A stretch of DNA of 44,396 bases. It comes from Actinomycetota bacterium. Its GTDB lineage: Bacteria; Actinomycetota; Acidimicrobiia; IMCC26256; PALSA-610. The stretch spans positions 1 through 44,396 of the forward strand of contig SXHN01000010.1 of the NCBI GenBank assembly GCA_005773635.1, in the 5' to 3' direction. Under the pieces are notes generated by a model. The model searched no databases. It saw only the letters and a program-made list of their open reading frames with translations, and was not told where the DNA came from. Position numbers and translations under genes: made by a program. This document shows, one piece after another, positions 6,153 through 15,055 of the stretch. Every line of letters begins with the position of its first letter. Within the stretch, counting starts at the first letter, position 1.

Positions 6153-8591
6153 TCAGACTGGCAACGTCAACGTCAACACACCAATGGTAAAGCGGTCGAG
6201 GGACGTGCTCGCGCGCACCGCCGCCGAAGGGCTCCATGCCGCACCGGTTTGGAATCCGATGCGGTCGATGTCGAGGCCAAACCCGTTGGACAGCGCGGGT
6301 AGTCGAGTCAAGCCACGGTCGATGGTGCTGTTGGCAAAATCATTTGTCGGATTGCGATCATCAGTGAGCGCTACTCCATCGAAGCTGAGCGAATCCCCGG
6401 TGACGCCATTGTCACCGTCGTACAACACCATTGACATTTCACCGGCCCGATGTCCACGCTCGGAAGCCGCCCCGAACATCACGTGGGCGCTGGATCGCGG
6501 CGTGACATCGTCCATCCCGTCATACACCGCGAGATTGCGCATCGGCAGGCCCACGTCTTGAGCGACAACCACTAACGACCAACCGCCATACGCTCCGCTG
6601 CCAGTTCCGATTGCAATGCCGCCGGTCGTGTATTGACCATTGCCAGCGCTTGCCACCAACGCGGTCACATCGGCGAAGCCCTGGTAATGACCGGCATTGA
6701 ATTCGATCATTGATGCCCGGATTCCGATTGCGCTTCGTCCGGCTGCGGCGAAGCGCACTTCGGCCGCTGCGGCAGCGTCGCCCGCGCGCCCGCCATTTCC
6801 TCTGAGTAAGTTGCCGCCCCAATACAGGCCAGCGAAGAGCACTTCTGACCCGCCGGGAAGATACAACGACGCGGCGCTCGAATTCTCAGTCGCGGAATCG
6901 GCATCGCTGTCAACGGGCACCATATTCCAGGCATCGTTCGCGAGGCCCGAGGACGGCCCGTTCAATTGCTGTGCCGCACTGCACCCGGATTGATTGATAT
7001 CGCAGGTGAGCACCGAATTACCGACCGTCACAATCTCGCCCGTATCTCGGGTCACGAATCGTGGAGCAAGTCCAGTGCGCCACACAGGCATCGTCCGAAC
7101 AGCCTCGTTGTCGCCGGAGTTGAGATCGGTCGTTGTCGTTGCGACCTGGACATCAATCCCTACACCGCTCGCCTGAGGGGGCGCGGTTAGGTGCACAAAG
7201 ATCGCCGAAGCGGTTCGTGCCAACAACTGGCTTCGGTCGCAGCTCGCCCGCAGTCCCTGCCACGAACACGACCAGCCGGGGGCATCTGTGCCAGAGATGC
7301 TCACGCCGCCCGAGCGCAACGTGATATCCAGTCGCACGGAGTTGGCACTCGCCGCGCCCTTCGCCATGACATTCACCGCAAACATTCCGGGACGGCCGCG
7401 CACCAAATCACCCAACGATTCCACTTGTACCCCGAGATCGCTATCGACGCTCGGAGGTACGACGAACGCTGTCGTTGTGGTGCTGTTCTGCTGTGCAACG
7501 GTCGTTTCTGTAGGTGTGGTCGAGGTCGACCCACCAAGCGACGTAGGCGTGATGGGGCGATCGCCCGCCCGCGCAGTGGTAGTCGACACGGCTGCGGTCG
7601 TTCGCGGCGCATCGCCACGCCTCACGGCGACAGTTCCCGACGAAGCTGGCGCGCCCACTGCCGGGACCTCCCCTCGCTGCGGATCCTCACGTCGACGTGC
7701 CAGGTTGGCCTCGTCGCTGGACGCGACGAAGACTGCCCCGGCGACGACTGCTGCTGCGGTTGCGCCCGCAACCGCTGCTTGCGCTCGGGGCCCTGCGCTC
7801 TTGATCCAAGTGACAGCCGTGCCCCGTTGGAGCCACTTTGCGGCCGCGCCGCCGAGAATCAGCACGCCGATGACGGCCATCAAGCCGCCCGCAGAATCTT
7901 GCAGTTCGCTATATAAGGCACTGCATCTTCCACAGCTGTCGAGGTGCTCGTCAACGTGCGCGGTCTCACGAATCGACAAGCTGCCCCTGAGATATTGACC
8001 AAGCTTTTCAACCGTCGGCTGACACAGGGGATCCGATTCACGTTCGAGGTGGGCTTGCACATACGCATCGCGCAACCCCTCACGGGCCCGCACCGCGAGG
8101 GCCGCAGCGGCGTTAGGAGTGAGGCCCAACATAGGGGCAAACTTCGCTGGCTTCAGTTGCTCGATTTCGGAATACCACAAGACCGCTCGCCAGCGCTCAG
8201 GCAAATCTTTGTAAGCGCGAGCAGCGAGTGAGCGCTCCAACTCGGCGTTCGTCTCATCAGTCGGATCGAATTGCAATTCGTCGTCAGGAAACGAATCAAC
8301 CGGAGTTTCTCGCTGCCCCGCGCGCCCGTGGTCGATACACGCCCTACGCACTGTGGTGAGCAGATACGGACGAAAGGCAACGTTCGGACCTTTCCCTGCT
8401 TGAATGGCAGTCAACACGCGGGCGAATGAATCAGAAACGACATCGTCGGCATTGCTGCGCCGCGCCAACTGCGTCACCGCAACTTTTTTCGCCACTTTGT
8501 GGTGCCGCGCGAATAGCTGCCCGTAGGCAGCAGTTTCACCAGCCCGCACTTGAGCGATGAGTTCCTCGTCGCTCACCAATGTGGCGCTCAT
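6153..8591 (-). CDS. ECF sigma factor fused to zinc-finger, membrane anchor and surface-type ectodomain
   Basis: The product has 812 residues. Residues 8-90 form sigma region 2, including DDVVSDSFARVLTAI and RRACIDHGRA. Residues 120-180 form region 4 with a helix-turn-helix (LPERWRAVLWYSEIEQLKPAKFAPMLG). A zf-HC2-like anti-sigma motif follows (H212, H216-x3-C220-x2-C223). Hydrophobic stretches lie at 235-252 and 270-291; the basic loop between them suggests only the second spans the membrane. A Thr/Ser-rich linker (about 300-410) leads to a DUF11-like Ig domain (about 412-525) and a C-terminal domain with FAGLYWGGN, FADVTALV and GGWSLVVV, typical of cell-surface proteins. Such one-protein sigma/sensor fusions occur in actinobacterial ECF groups with long C-terminal extensions. 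Release by proteolysis is an inference. The ATG at 8591 follows the upstream stop by 5 bp, with AGGAAAT as ribosome site. Confidence 0.88.
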   Translation of the reverse strand: MSATLVSDEELIAQVRAGETAAYGQLFARHHKVAKKVAVTQLARRSNADDVVSDSFARVLTAIQAGKGPNVAFRPYLLTTVRRACIDHGRAGQRETPVDSFPDDELQFDPTDETNAELERSLAARAYKDLPERWRAVLWYSEIEQLKPAKFAPMLGLTPNAAAALAVRAREGLRDAYVQAHLERESDPLCQPTVEKLGQYLRGSLSIRETAHVDEHLDSCGRCSALYSELQDSAGGLMAVIGVLILGGAAAKWLQRGTAVTWIKSAGPRAQAAVAGATAAAVVAGAVFVASSDEANLARRREDPQRGEVPAVGAPASSGTVAVRRGDAPRTTAAVSTTTARAGDRPITPTSLGGSTSTTPTETTVAQQNSTTTTAFVVPPSVDSDLGVQVESLGDLVRGRPGMFAVNVMAKGAASANSVRLDITLRSGGVSISGTDAPGWSCSWQGLRASCDRSQLLARTASAIFVHLTAPPQASGVGIDVQVATTTTDLNSGDNEAVRTMPVWRTGLAPRFVTRDTGEIVTVGNSVLTCDINQSGCSAAQQLNGPSSGLANDAWNMVPVDSDADSATENSSAASLYLPGGSEVLFAGLYWGGNLLRGNGGRAGDAAAAAEVRFAAAGRSAIGIRASMIEFNAGHYQGFADVTALVASAGNGQYTTGGIAIGTGSGAYGGWSLVVVAQDVGLPMRNLAVYDGMDDVTPRSSAHVMFGAASERGHRAGEMSMVLYDGDNGVTGDSLSFDGVALTDDRNPTNDFANSTIDRGLTRLPALSNGFGLDIDRIGFQTGAAWSPSAAVRASTSLDRFTIGVLTLTLPV

Positions 8592-8596
8592 ATTTC

Positions 8597-10021
8597 CTAT
8601 ATTCCACCTCGTGCACTCGGATGTCCAGCGAGCATTGCGCCGATCGACGTTTGCTGGACGCCCACCACTATCCCACACGCCCACGGCTGTGCCAAAAGCA
8701 GCTCAAGACGTGCGACGCAATTCGCTTCTTGCGTCACATCTAGCCCAGCGACAGCAATGGTGTTGCGATCGATACGAGCGACGGTCTCCCCATGGCGAAG
8801 AATTCGGCGTAAGCACCCACCCAAGCGAATCATCACACCGAAGGTATCCACCGCAAGATTGGGATCGATATGAATCGCGATGCATCGCAGCTGTGATACC
8901 GGCGTCGCGCTACAGGCTGCAATCTCGTTGACTCGCCGTTCGAAATACCCGGTGGTTGCGAGTCCGAGGAGCGGATCCACAGCAGCAGAAATCGAAATCC
9001 GATCCGGTTCCGACTCCCACACCTCCACCACAGCAGCCACGGTCTCTGCCGAGTCGAATCGTTCAGCGTCGCGCAGCGACAGTAACTCGCGAACTGTACG
9101 AAGCTCATCGACGACTTCTTCGAATGTGGCACCTTGGCGGTCGCGCGAATCGCCGTGACGTTCGAGCGCGGCGATGAGTTCATCGGTATCGCCGCGGGCC
9201 GCACCGATCAGCAGCGAGGCCTCGACCGCTGACGGATCGATCTGCCCGCAGACTGCGCGACTCCGCCAATCGCCACGGTTTCTGTCGTCACCCCCACTCC
9301 CGACTGAGGTGACATGGGTCGTCTGCGACGCCACCATGATTTCATGAAGCTGCGACGCAAAGAACTGCCGAGTTGGAGTCACGCGTTCAGTCCATAAGCG
9401 CCATCCTTCGACAGAGGCTGTTGCGAGCGCCGCCCGAATCGCTCGCAACAGCACAGCTGTCTCATGACACCGCTCGCGCAGAATCACGATCGTCGACGGA
9501 CCACAACGCGCTGCGGTCTCGCCATGCACCAATAGTGGAGTAATCAATCGCGCGACCTCTGCCATCGACCCATCCAGATCGCCAACTGGCGGCACCGGTG
9601 CGGCCAACACAATGAGCGCGAACCGGTCCGCGATATCTTCGCCCAACGAGTGACACGAGCGGTAAGCCTCGGCGATTCGGCTGCGTAGATATCCCATGGT
9701 TGCAAGCGCCGAGAGCGCGTCGGTGCACCCAGAGGAGGTTGCACCTCGCAGAGAAACATCACGCCAACCGTTCGCCACCACTGCGCTGCGTTCAATCCGG
9801 CTGCCGAGCGTCGCCGCACGGTTGTGATCAGCGGATGCCCCGTATTCACTCAGCGTTGCTCGCAGCGACAACCCTCGCAACGCGCCATTCTCGCCAAATC
9901 GCTCGAGCGCCTCTTCGCACAGCGGCGAACTACGCCACCAACTGCGTTCCAACGAGGGACGAGTGGCAGGCCAGTTCGGCTGGCGACCGGGCTTCGATTG
10001 TCGAAAGAGCAGTTCTCGCAT
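8597..10021 (-). CDS. protein with two degenerate GGDEF-like domains
   Basis: The 474-residue protein contains an internal duplication. Copy 1 (about 95-205) has DALSALATMGYLRSRI and LVHGETAARCGPSTIVIL; copy 2 (about 345-450) has DPLLGLATTGYFERRV and LRHGETVARIDRNTIAVA. Both match the start (DPLTGLxxRR) and the strand before and after the active site of GGDEF domains, but the catalytic GGDEF hairpin is replaced (CGPST, IDRNT). Diguanylate cyclase activity is therefore very unlikely. No membrane segment is seen. The ATG at 10021 has a weak GAGG upstream; a TTG at 10048 is the alternative start. It ends 5 bp before the fused sigma factor gene, so the two are probably coupled, and a regulatory role toward the sigma factor is a reasonable inference. 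Confidence 0.65.
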   Translation of the reverse strand: MRELLFRQSKPGRQPNWPATRPSLERSWWRSSPLCEEALERFGENGALRGLSLRATLSEYGASADHNRAATLGSRIERSAVVANGWRDVSLRGATSSGCTDALSALATMGYLRSRIAEAYRSCHSLGEDIADRFALIVLAAPVPPVGDLDGSMAEVARLITPLLVHGETAARCGPSTIVILRERCHETAVLLRAIRAALATASVEGWRLWTERVTPTRQFFASQLHEIMVASQTTHVTSVGSGGDDRNRGDWRSRAVCGQIDPSAVEASLLIGAARGDTDELIAALERHGDSRDRQGATFEEVVDELRTVRELLSLRDAERFDSAETVAAVVEVWESEPDRISISAAVDPLLGLATTGYFERRVNEIAACSATPVSQLRCIAIHIDPNLAVDTFGVMIRLGGCLRRILRHGETVARIDRNTIAVAGLDVTQEANCVARLELLLAQPWACGIVVGVQQTSIGAMLAGHPSARGGI

Positions 10022-10126
10022 GGGTGCGCCTCGTCTTGATGTGTACAACGACAGTTATTGCCTCTGTACCCACAAGACGGACCTCGCACCGTTCTATGAC
10101 GCGGAAATCAGAAAACTTTTGTGGAA

Positions 10127-10753
10127 CTACTCCTGCATACTCCCGCCGTCGCGGCACGGAACCCCGGGTTCGGGGTTTTGTGGACCATCGGCATACTTCT
10201 GCACAAACTGATCAAGGCGTGGATCCGAGGTGGAGGTCAGATCAACTTGTAGTCCCCACGCGGTGGCGATCACGGGCGCGCGTAGCGTGGAATCCCACCT
10301 GCTCACAAGCACTTTGTCGTTCGACGAATAGGCCTTGAGCACATTGAGGTCGCCTTCGGAGATATCAGACCGATACACGATCCACACGGCGCCGTGCTCC
10401 ATCGAATGCACCGCTTGCTCCTTGATGATCGTTCCGCTGTAGAAATTACAACCCTGCCAAATCGACGAATGGTTTCCTCCAACGGGCGGCGTCTGCGGAT
10501 AGTTGACACACCCTTCAACGTGATTGCGTGACATGCCGACATACTGCACGACGCCATCGATTCCCGCGGGTTGGGTCGATGTTGCGGTGACGTCGTCGCC
10601 GACGGCACCGCAAGATGCCGCGGTGGTCGTGTCGCTGCCACCTGGTTTCGATGGTGCTGGCGCGTCGCTACCGCAGCCCGTCAGCGCGATTGCTGTGCTC
10701 ACCAGCGTGAGCGTGACAACGATCGATCGCAATGAATGTGATTTTGCGGGCAT
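10127..10753 (-). CDS. DUF3105 domain lipoprotein
   Basis: The 208-residue precursor has a lipoprotein signal (basic N terminus, hydrophobic stretch, lipobox LTGC with Cys at residue 27), so it should be anchored outside the membrane. A low-complexity Ser/Thr/Ala linker precedes a DUF3105 domain with its hallmark PPVGGNHSSIWQGCNFYSG and VHSMEHGAVWIVYRSD. The function of DUF3105 is unknown; it is widespread in actinobacteria. It ends about 100 bp upstream of the GGDEF-like gene on the same strand. Confidence 0.88.
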   Translation of the reverse strand: MPAKSHSLRSIVVTLTLVSTAIALTGCGSDAPAPSKPGGSDTTTAASCGAVGDDVTATSTQPAGIDGVVQYVGMSRNHVEGCVNYPQTPPVGGNHSSIWQGCNFYSGTIIKEQAVHSMEHGAVWIVYRSDISEGDLNVLKAYSSNDKVLVSRWDSTLRAPVIATAWGLQVDLTSTSDPRLDQFVQKYADGPQNPEPGVPCRDGGSMQE

Positions 10754-10816
10754 CGGGGGATCCTAGAAGCCATCGAGGCGACTACGTTGGCACCGGATCA
10801 ACCGCCTGGAGGTTCG

Positions 10817-11986
10817 ATGGACTTTACGTACCCTGCGAAGGCCGAGTCGTTTCGCGCCGAGATTCGAGCTTGGCTTGAGATCAACCTCGAACCAAGATTC
10901 CGTGCATCTCCTGGCGCCCATATCGATCCGGATTCCGAAGCACTGGCACTCGCTCTTGAATGGAATCATCGGCTCGCGGATGCTGGCTACGGAGCGATTG
11001 CGTGGCCGCCTGAATGGGGAGGACGAAATGCAGGCGTAATGGAACAGGTTGTTTTTGTTGAAGAAATGCATCGAGTGAACGCACCAAGTTCACTGAATCC
11101 AATCGGGCTCTCCAATATCGCGCCCGCCATCATTCAATTCGGGACGCCCGAACAGCAGCAACGATTCTTGCCTGCGATGTTGCGAGGCGACGACATCTGG
11201 TGTCAAGGGTTTAGCGAACCCGACGCAGGTTCTGATCTTGCTTCCCTGAAGACAAGCGCGGTGCTCGACGGCGATACGTGGATTGTCAATGGACAAAAGA
11301 CGTGGAACACGTTTGGCCATCTTGCGAACTGGTGCGAACTGCTAGTACGCACCGATCGCAATGCCGCGAAACACAAAGGAATCACTTGTCTGCTGGTCGA
11401 CATGGCGCTGTTGGGCGTAACGGTTCGACCACTGATGACTCTCACTGCAGACAACGAGTTCAACGAGATCTTTTTCGATGACGTGCGGGTGCCCGTCGAA
11501 ATGACACTTGGCCCCCCGAACGAAGGCTGGCGAGTGGCAATGACAACGCTCGCGTATGAACGAGGCGGCGTCGCAAAACTTCACTTAGGAACTCGGGCGA
11601 AGGTAGCCAAACTGATCGATCTCGCGCGGTCCACGCCAGGGCGCAGCGGCGACGGGGTCATGGCAGACGATCCGGTGATGCGGCAACACCTTGCGCAGTG
11701 CTATCTCGAAGGTGAATTGTTGAAGCTCGTGTCACAACGTGCGATTTCGGGGGAAATCCACGGACGGCCAATGGGGCCGGAGGGTTCGATAGCCAAGCTC
11801 GTGTGGAGCGAAACCGAACAGCACATCACTGAGGTGGCAAGCGACGTGCTCGGGCCCGATGCCCTCCATGGGCCGTGGGCTCGTGATCGCGCCTATGCCC
11901 GTTCGTTCACCATCGCCGGCGGAACAACACAGATCAACAAGCAAATCATCGCCCAGCGGATCTTGGGGATGCCTCGCGACAGATAG
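10817..11986 (+). CDS. acyl-CoA dehydrogenase
   Basis: The 389-residue flavoprotein oxidises acyl-CoA to the trans-2-enoyl-CoA in beta-oxidation or a related degradative pathway. It has the N-terminal helical domain (DFTYPAKAESFRAEIRAWL), the FAD/substrate signature WCQGFSEPDAGSDLA (about 122-136), the beta-barrel segment GQKTWNTFGHLANW, a mobile loop with AYERGG (about 243), and the C-terminal FTIAGGTTQINKQIIAQRILG dimer/FAD motif. The start at 10817 is chosen because GGAGG lies 5 bp upstream. Residues encoded from 10787 do not resemble the family. It is divergent from the DUF3105 gene. Chain-length specificity is not evident, although the nearby thiolase and enoyl-CoA hydratase fit the same pathway. 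Confidence 0.93.
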   Translation: MDFTYPAKAESFRAEIRAWLEINLEPRFRASPGAHIDPDSEALALALEWNHRLADAGYGAIAWPPEWGGRNAGVMEQVVFVEEMHRVNAPSSLNPIGLSNIAPAIIQFGTPEQQQRFLPAMLRGDDIWCQGFSEPDAGSDLASLKTSAVLDGDTWIVNGQKTWNTFGHLANWCELLVRTDRNAAKHKGITCLLVDMALLGVTVRPLMTLTADNEFNEIFFDDVRVPVEMTLGPPNEGWRVAMTTLAYERGGVAKLHLGTRAKVAKLIDLARSTPGRSGDGVMADDPVMRQHLAQCYLEGELLKLVSQRAISGEIHGRPMGPEGSIAKLVWSETEQHITEVASDVLGPDALHGPWARDRAYARSFTIAGGTTQINKQIIAQRILGMPRDR

Positions 11987-12021
11987 ACCGTGCGGTCACG
12001 TGCAGATCTGTGGTGGAGCGC

Positions 12022-13059
12022 CTACACCGTGAACGATTCGCTACTGGCGGTCAGCGTTTCCCCAGCTTCGAGTGGGAAGTGACACGCCACGAAGTGATCG
12101 GCACCGACCTGGTGAATTTGCGGCTCTTGCTCAGCGCAGAGCGCCTCGGCTCTTGGGCAGCGAGTGCGGAACCGACAACCAGAAGGCGGTGTGACTGGCG
12201 ACGGAATTTCACCTCCGAGGGTCATGCGTTCACTGGGTTTGACCGAAGGATCCGGGACAGGGATGGCACTCAACAACGCTGCCGTGTAGGGATGGCGCGG
12301 GTTTGCGTACAGTTCGTCGGGGCCGCCGACTTCGCAGATTTTGCCGAGATACATCACCACGACGCGATCGCTGATGTTCTTGACTACTGCGAGGTCATGC
12401 GCAATGAAAATCAACGTCAGGCCGTACCGAGCTTTCATGTCCTCAAGCAGATTGAGGATCTGTGCCTGCACAGAAACGTCGAGTGCTGAAACTGGCTCGT
12501 CGCAAATAATCAGTTTCGGATCAGTTGCAACCGCCCGAGCGATAGATATTCGCTGGCATTGACCACCAGAGAACTGATGTGGGCGCTTACCGCGTTGCAC
12601 AGCCGGGTCGAAACCGATCGCCTCCATGAGTTCATTTACTTTGGCCTCGCGCTGCTCAGGCGTGCCGATCTTCCAGATATTGAGACCTTCGGCGATGATG
12701 TCTTCGACTTTGCGCCGAGGATTGAGCGAGCTAATCGGGTCCTGAAAGATCATCTGGAGCCGAGTGCGAATGGCGCGTAACTCTTCGCCCTGAAGCTTCG
12801 CGATATCGCGACCCTCAAACATCACGCTGCCGCCGGTCGGCTTGGGCAGTTGCATGATGGCTTTGCCAGTCGTGCTTTTCCCGCAACCCGACTCACCCAC
12901 AAGGCCGAGTGTCTCTCCCGGCTTCACATCAAGGCTGATGTTGGTGACGGCGTTGACCTTGAGTCCGCTCCGTCCAACCGGGAACTCGACGAGCAGATTC
13001 TCAACCCGTAGTAACACCTCGTTGGCGTCCCGCAAATGTGCGGTACCGCTACCAGCCAT
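12022..13059 (-). CDS. oligopeptide ABC transporter ATP-binding protein (DppF/OppF type)
   Basis: One of two ATPases of the peptide importer, with 345 residues. Walker A GESGCGKST (about 53-61), signature HQFSGGQCQRISIARA (about 160-175) and Walker B LIICDEPVSALDV are intact. The C-terminal oligopeptide extension carries the Cys pattern CRFRTRCPRAEALC typical of DppD/OppD/OppF families, which can hold an Fe-S cluster. The ATG at 13059 follows the upstream ATPase stop by 2 bp. Sequence upstream of it, back to 13245, overlaps that gene and is unrelated to the family. It is the last gene of the A-B-C-D-F operon. Confidence 0.95.
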   Translation of the reverse strand: MAGSGTAHLRDANEVLLRVENLLVEFPVGRSGLKVNAVTNISLDVKPGETLGLVGESGCGKSTTGKAIMQLPKPTGGSVMFEGRDIAKLQGEELRAIRTRLQMIFQDPISSLNPRRKVEDIIAEGLNIWKIGTPEQREAKVNELMEAIGFDPAVQRGKRPHQFSGGQCQRISIARAVATDPKLIICDEPVSALDVSVQAQILNLLEDMKARYGLTLIFIAHDLAVVKNISDRVVVMYLGKICEVGGPDELYANPRHPYTAALLSAIPVPDPSVKPSERMTLGGEIPSPVTPPSGCRFRTRCPRAEALCAEQEPQIHQVGADHFVACHFPLEAGETLTASSESFTV

Positions 13060-13061
13060 GA

Positions 13062-14138
13062 TTATTGCCCTCCGACTGCGGTGCCGATACTGCCTTGATT
13101 CTTCGCGAGTGCTTCGGCGCCCTGAGGTGTGCCGACCGGGAACCAACACGCGTATTCGTGACCCGGCGTGTCGTGCACCATAAGCGGAGGTGCCTCTTGA
13201 TGACACTTGGCTTGTGCATAGGGACATCGCGGCGCAAAGCGACAACCAACAGGTGGATTCACTAGGTCGGGAGGCCGCCCACCGATGGCATCAAGGCGCG
13301 TATGGCTCGCCTGATTCAGCTTAGGAATGCTCTTGAGTAGCGCTTCGGTGTAGGGGTGGCGCATTTGCGAAAACAGAGTTCGAGTCGGAGCCATTTCGAT
13401 GCTTTGCCCCGCGTACATCACCATGATGTTGTCGGCTCGTCCAGCGACAACCCCAAGGTCATGGGTGACCAGGATCATCGCCATAAACCGTTCGGCTTGC
13501 TGAGCCTCCAGCAAGTCAAGAATCTGAGCTTGCACTGTCACGTCAAGTGCGGTTGTCGGTTCGTCGGCAAACAACATTTTCGGACCACACGCCAGCGCAA
13601 TTGCGATCATGACGCGTTGGCGCATACCACCCGACATCTCGAAGGCGTACTGCTTCAGCCGCCGCTCCGGCTCCGGGATGCCAACGGAACTCAACAATTG
13701 CAGGGCGGTTTCGTTCGCGAATTCCCTCGAAACGTCGAGGTGATGACGAAGCGACTCCGTGATCTGTTTGCCGACTTTCATCACGGGGTTCAGCGCAGTC
13801 ATCGGGTCTTGAAAAACCATCGACATCTGGGTTCCCCAAAAGTCGCGCATGTGTTTTATCGATGGTCCGCCAATTTCTTGGCCCTCAAACTTGATACTTC
13901 CCGATCGGCTGGCGTTGCTTGGGAGCAAGCCCATAATGGTTTTGCTCAGCACCGACTTGCCGCAGCCCGATTCGCCAACCACTCCAAGCGTCTCGCCACG
14001 CTCCAACGTGAACGAAACGCCATCGACGGCTTTCACCAAGCCACGATCGGTCTTGAATGAAGTTCGGACATCTTTCACTTCGAGCATCGGCACACTCAGT
14101 GCTGTATCCACCGATTGGGTTGGTCGATCGATGTTCAA
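13062..14138 (-). CDS. oligopeptide ABC transporter ATP-binding protein (DppD/OppD type)
   Basis: This is the second ATPase of the peptide importer. Walker A GESGCGKSV, Q-loop MVFQDPMTALNP, signature FEMSGGMRQRVMIAIA and Walker B LFADEPTTALDV are all present. The C-terminal OppD extension includes CRFAPRCPYAQAKC. The start is uncertain. A TTG at 14138 overlaps the stop of the permease gene (TTGA) and has GAGAGG 7 bp upstream, giving 358 residues. An ATG at 14087 (MLEVKDV) gives the minimal family N terminus but has no clear ribosome site. Translational coupling to the permease gene favours the first. Confidence 0.93.
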   Translation of the reverse strand: MNIDRPTQSVDTALSVPMLEVKDVRTSFKTDRGLVKAVDGVSFTLERGETLGVVGESGCGKSVLSKTIMGLLPSNASRSGSIKFEGQEIGGPSIKHMRDFWGTQMSMVFQDPMTALNPVMKVGKQITESLRHHLDVSREFANETALQLLSSVGIPEPERRLKQYAFEMSGGMRQRVMIAIALACGPKMLFADEPTTALDVTVQAQILDLLEAQQAERFMAMILVTHDLGVVAGRADNIMVMYAGQSIEMAPTRTLFSQMRHPYTEALLKSIPKLNQASHTRLDAIGGRPPDLVNPPVGCRFAPRCPYAQAKCHQEAPPLMVHDTPGHEYACWFPVGTPQGAEALAKNQGSIGTAVGGQ

Positions 14139-15055
14139 ATCGCGGCCTCTCGTACAGCGAATTTGTCTCGAACCACGTCGCCGAGCAGGTTGAGCGACAT
14201 CACCGACAAAAAGATAAATACCGACGGCACAATCCACACGTGGGGTGTTTCTCCAAGATCATCGACCTGAGACGCGACCATGTTTCCCCACGACGGATCG
14301 GGAGGGTTAATGCTCAACCCGAAGAGGGCGAGCCCACCTTCCACGATAATTACGCTCGCAAGCCCGAGTAAAGCTACTGACAGCATTGCCGGCACAACGT
14401 TAGGAAGCACTTCACGCAACATGATACGAAACGGTTTTGCGCCTTGAGACTTCGCGGCCATTACAAACTCGCGTTGCGACCAACTGAGCGCGTTGGCGCG
14501 GGTGATGCGCGCCAAGATAGGAATTGAAACGAGACCCACTGCCAACGCGACGACCAGCATCCGTTTTATACGAGACGGCGGGTCGGTTTCTGTAACCGGC
14601 GAGAGTACAGAAACCAATGTCAAGGCAAGCAGCAGCGGAGGGAAGGCAAGCAGGATGTCAAACATCGCCGACAGCGCTGTACCAATCCTGCCTCCGACAT
14701 ACCCGGCAACCAGCCCTACAAATCCGCCGATGAGCGTGCCGAACCCGATCGACAACGCTGCGATCGATAACGAGGTCGAGGTGCCAACGACCACGCGCGC
14801 AAGTGTGTCGCGACCCAAAAGATCGTTGCCGAAGATGTGACCCTCAGTGAAATAGCTCACGCCGGGTGTCTCACGAATCGAACCATTGATTGGATCGTCA
14901 AGTGGCAGAAACGAGGCTGACACCGCAAGAAACACCATGCAGCCCAGCCAACCAATAGCCAGCCACGCTGCGATTCCAAGGCCTCGTTTCGTCGCCTCCT
15001 CCTCCTCCTGTGTGGGCTCGGGTGAGGCTTCCGTCATCGGCGCGACTTCAGACAT
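14135..15055 (-). CDS. oligopeptide ABC transporter permease (DppC/OppC type)
   Basis: The 306-residue integral membrane protein has a cytoplasmic acidic N terminus (PTQEEEEATKR), a first transmembrane helix (GIAAWLAIGWLGCMVFLAVSA), the periplasmic OppC_N region (YFTEGHIFGNDLLGRD) and the permease core. The EAA coupling loop REFVMAAKSQGAKPFRIMLREVLPN contacts the ATPases. The ATG overlaps the end of the upstream permease gene by 8 bp. Together with the neighbouring permease it forms the translocation channel. Confidence 0.94.
   Translation of the reverse strand: MSEVAPMTEASPEPTQEEEEATKRGLGIAAWLAIGWLGCMVFLAVSASFLPLDDPINGSIRETPGVSYFTEGHIFGNDLLGRDTLARVVVGTSTSLSIAALSIGFGTLIGGFVGLVAGYVGGRIGTALSAMFDILLAFPPLLLALTLVSVLSPVTETDPPSRIKRMLVVALAVGLVSIPILARITRANALSWSQREFVMAAKSQGAKPFRIMLREVLPNVVPAMLSVALLGLASVIIVEGGLALFGLSINPPDPSWGNMVASQVDDLGETPHVWIVPSVFIFLSVMSLNLLGDVVRDKFAVREAAI

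Noticed and set aside
11986-11997. Inverted repeat GACCG-TG-CGGTC between convergent genes
   Set aside because: The 2-nt loop is too small for a full stem and no U tract follows, so it is not called a terminator.
14791-14802. CCACGCGCGCAA resembling the repeat start
   Set aside because: It is a short match inside the permease gene, without hairpin or second flank.
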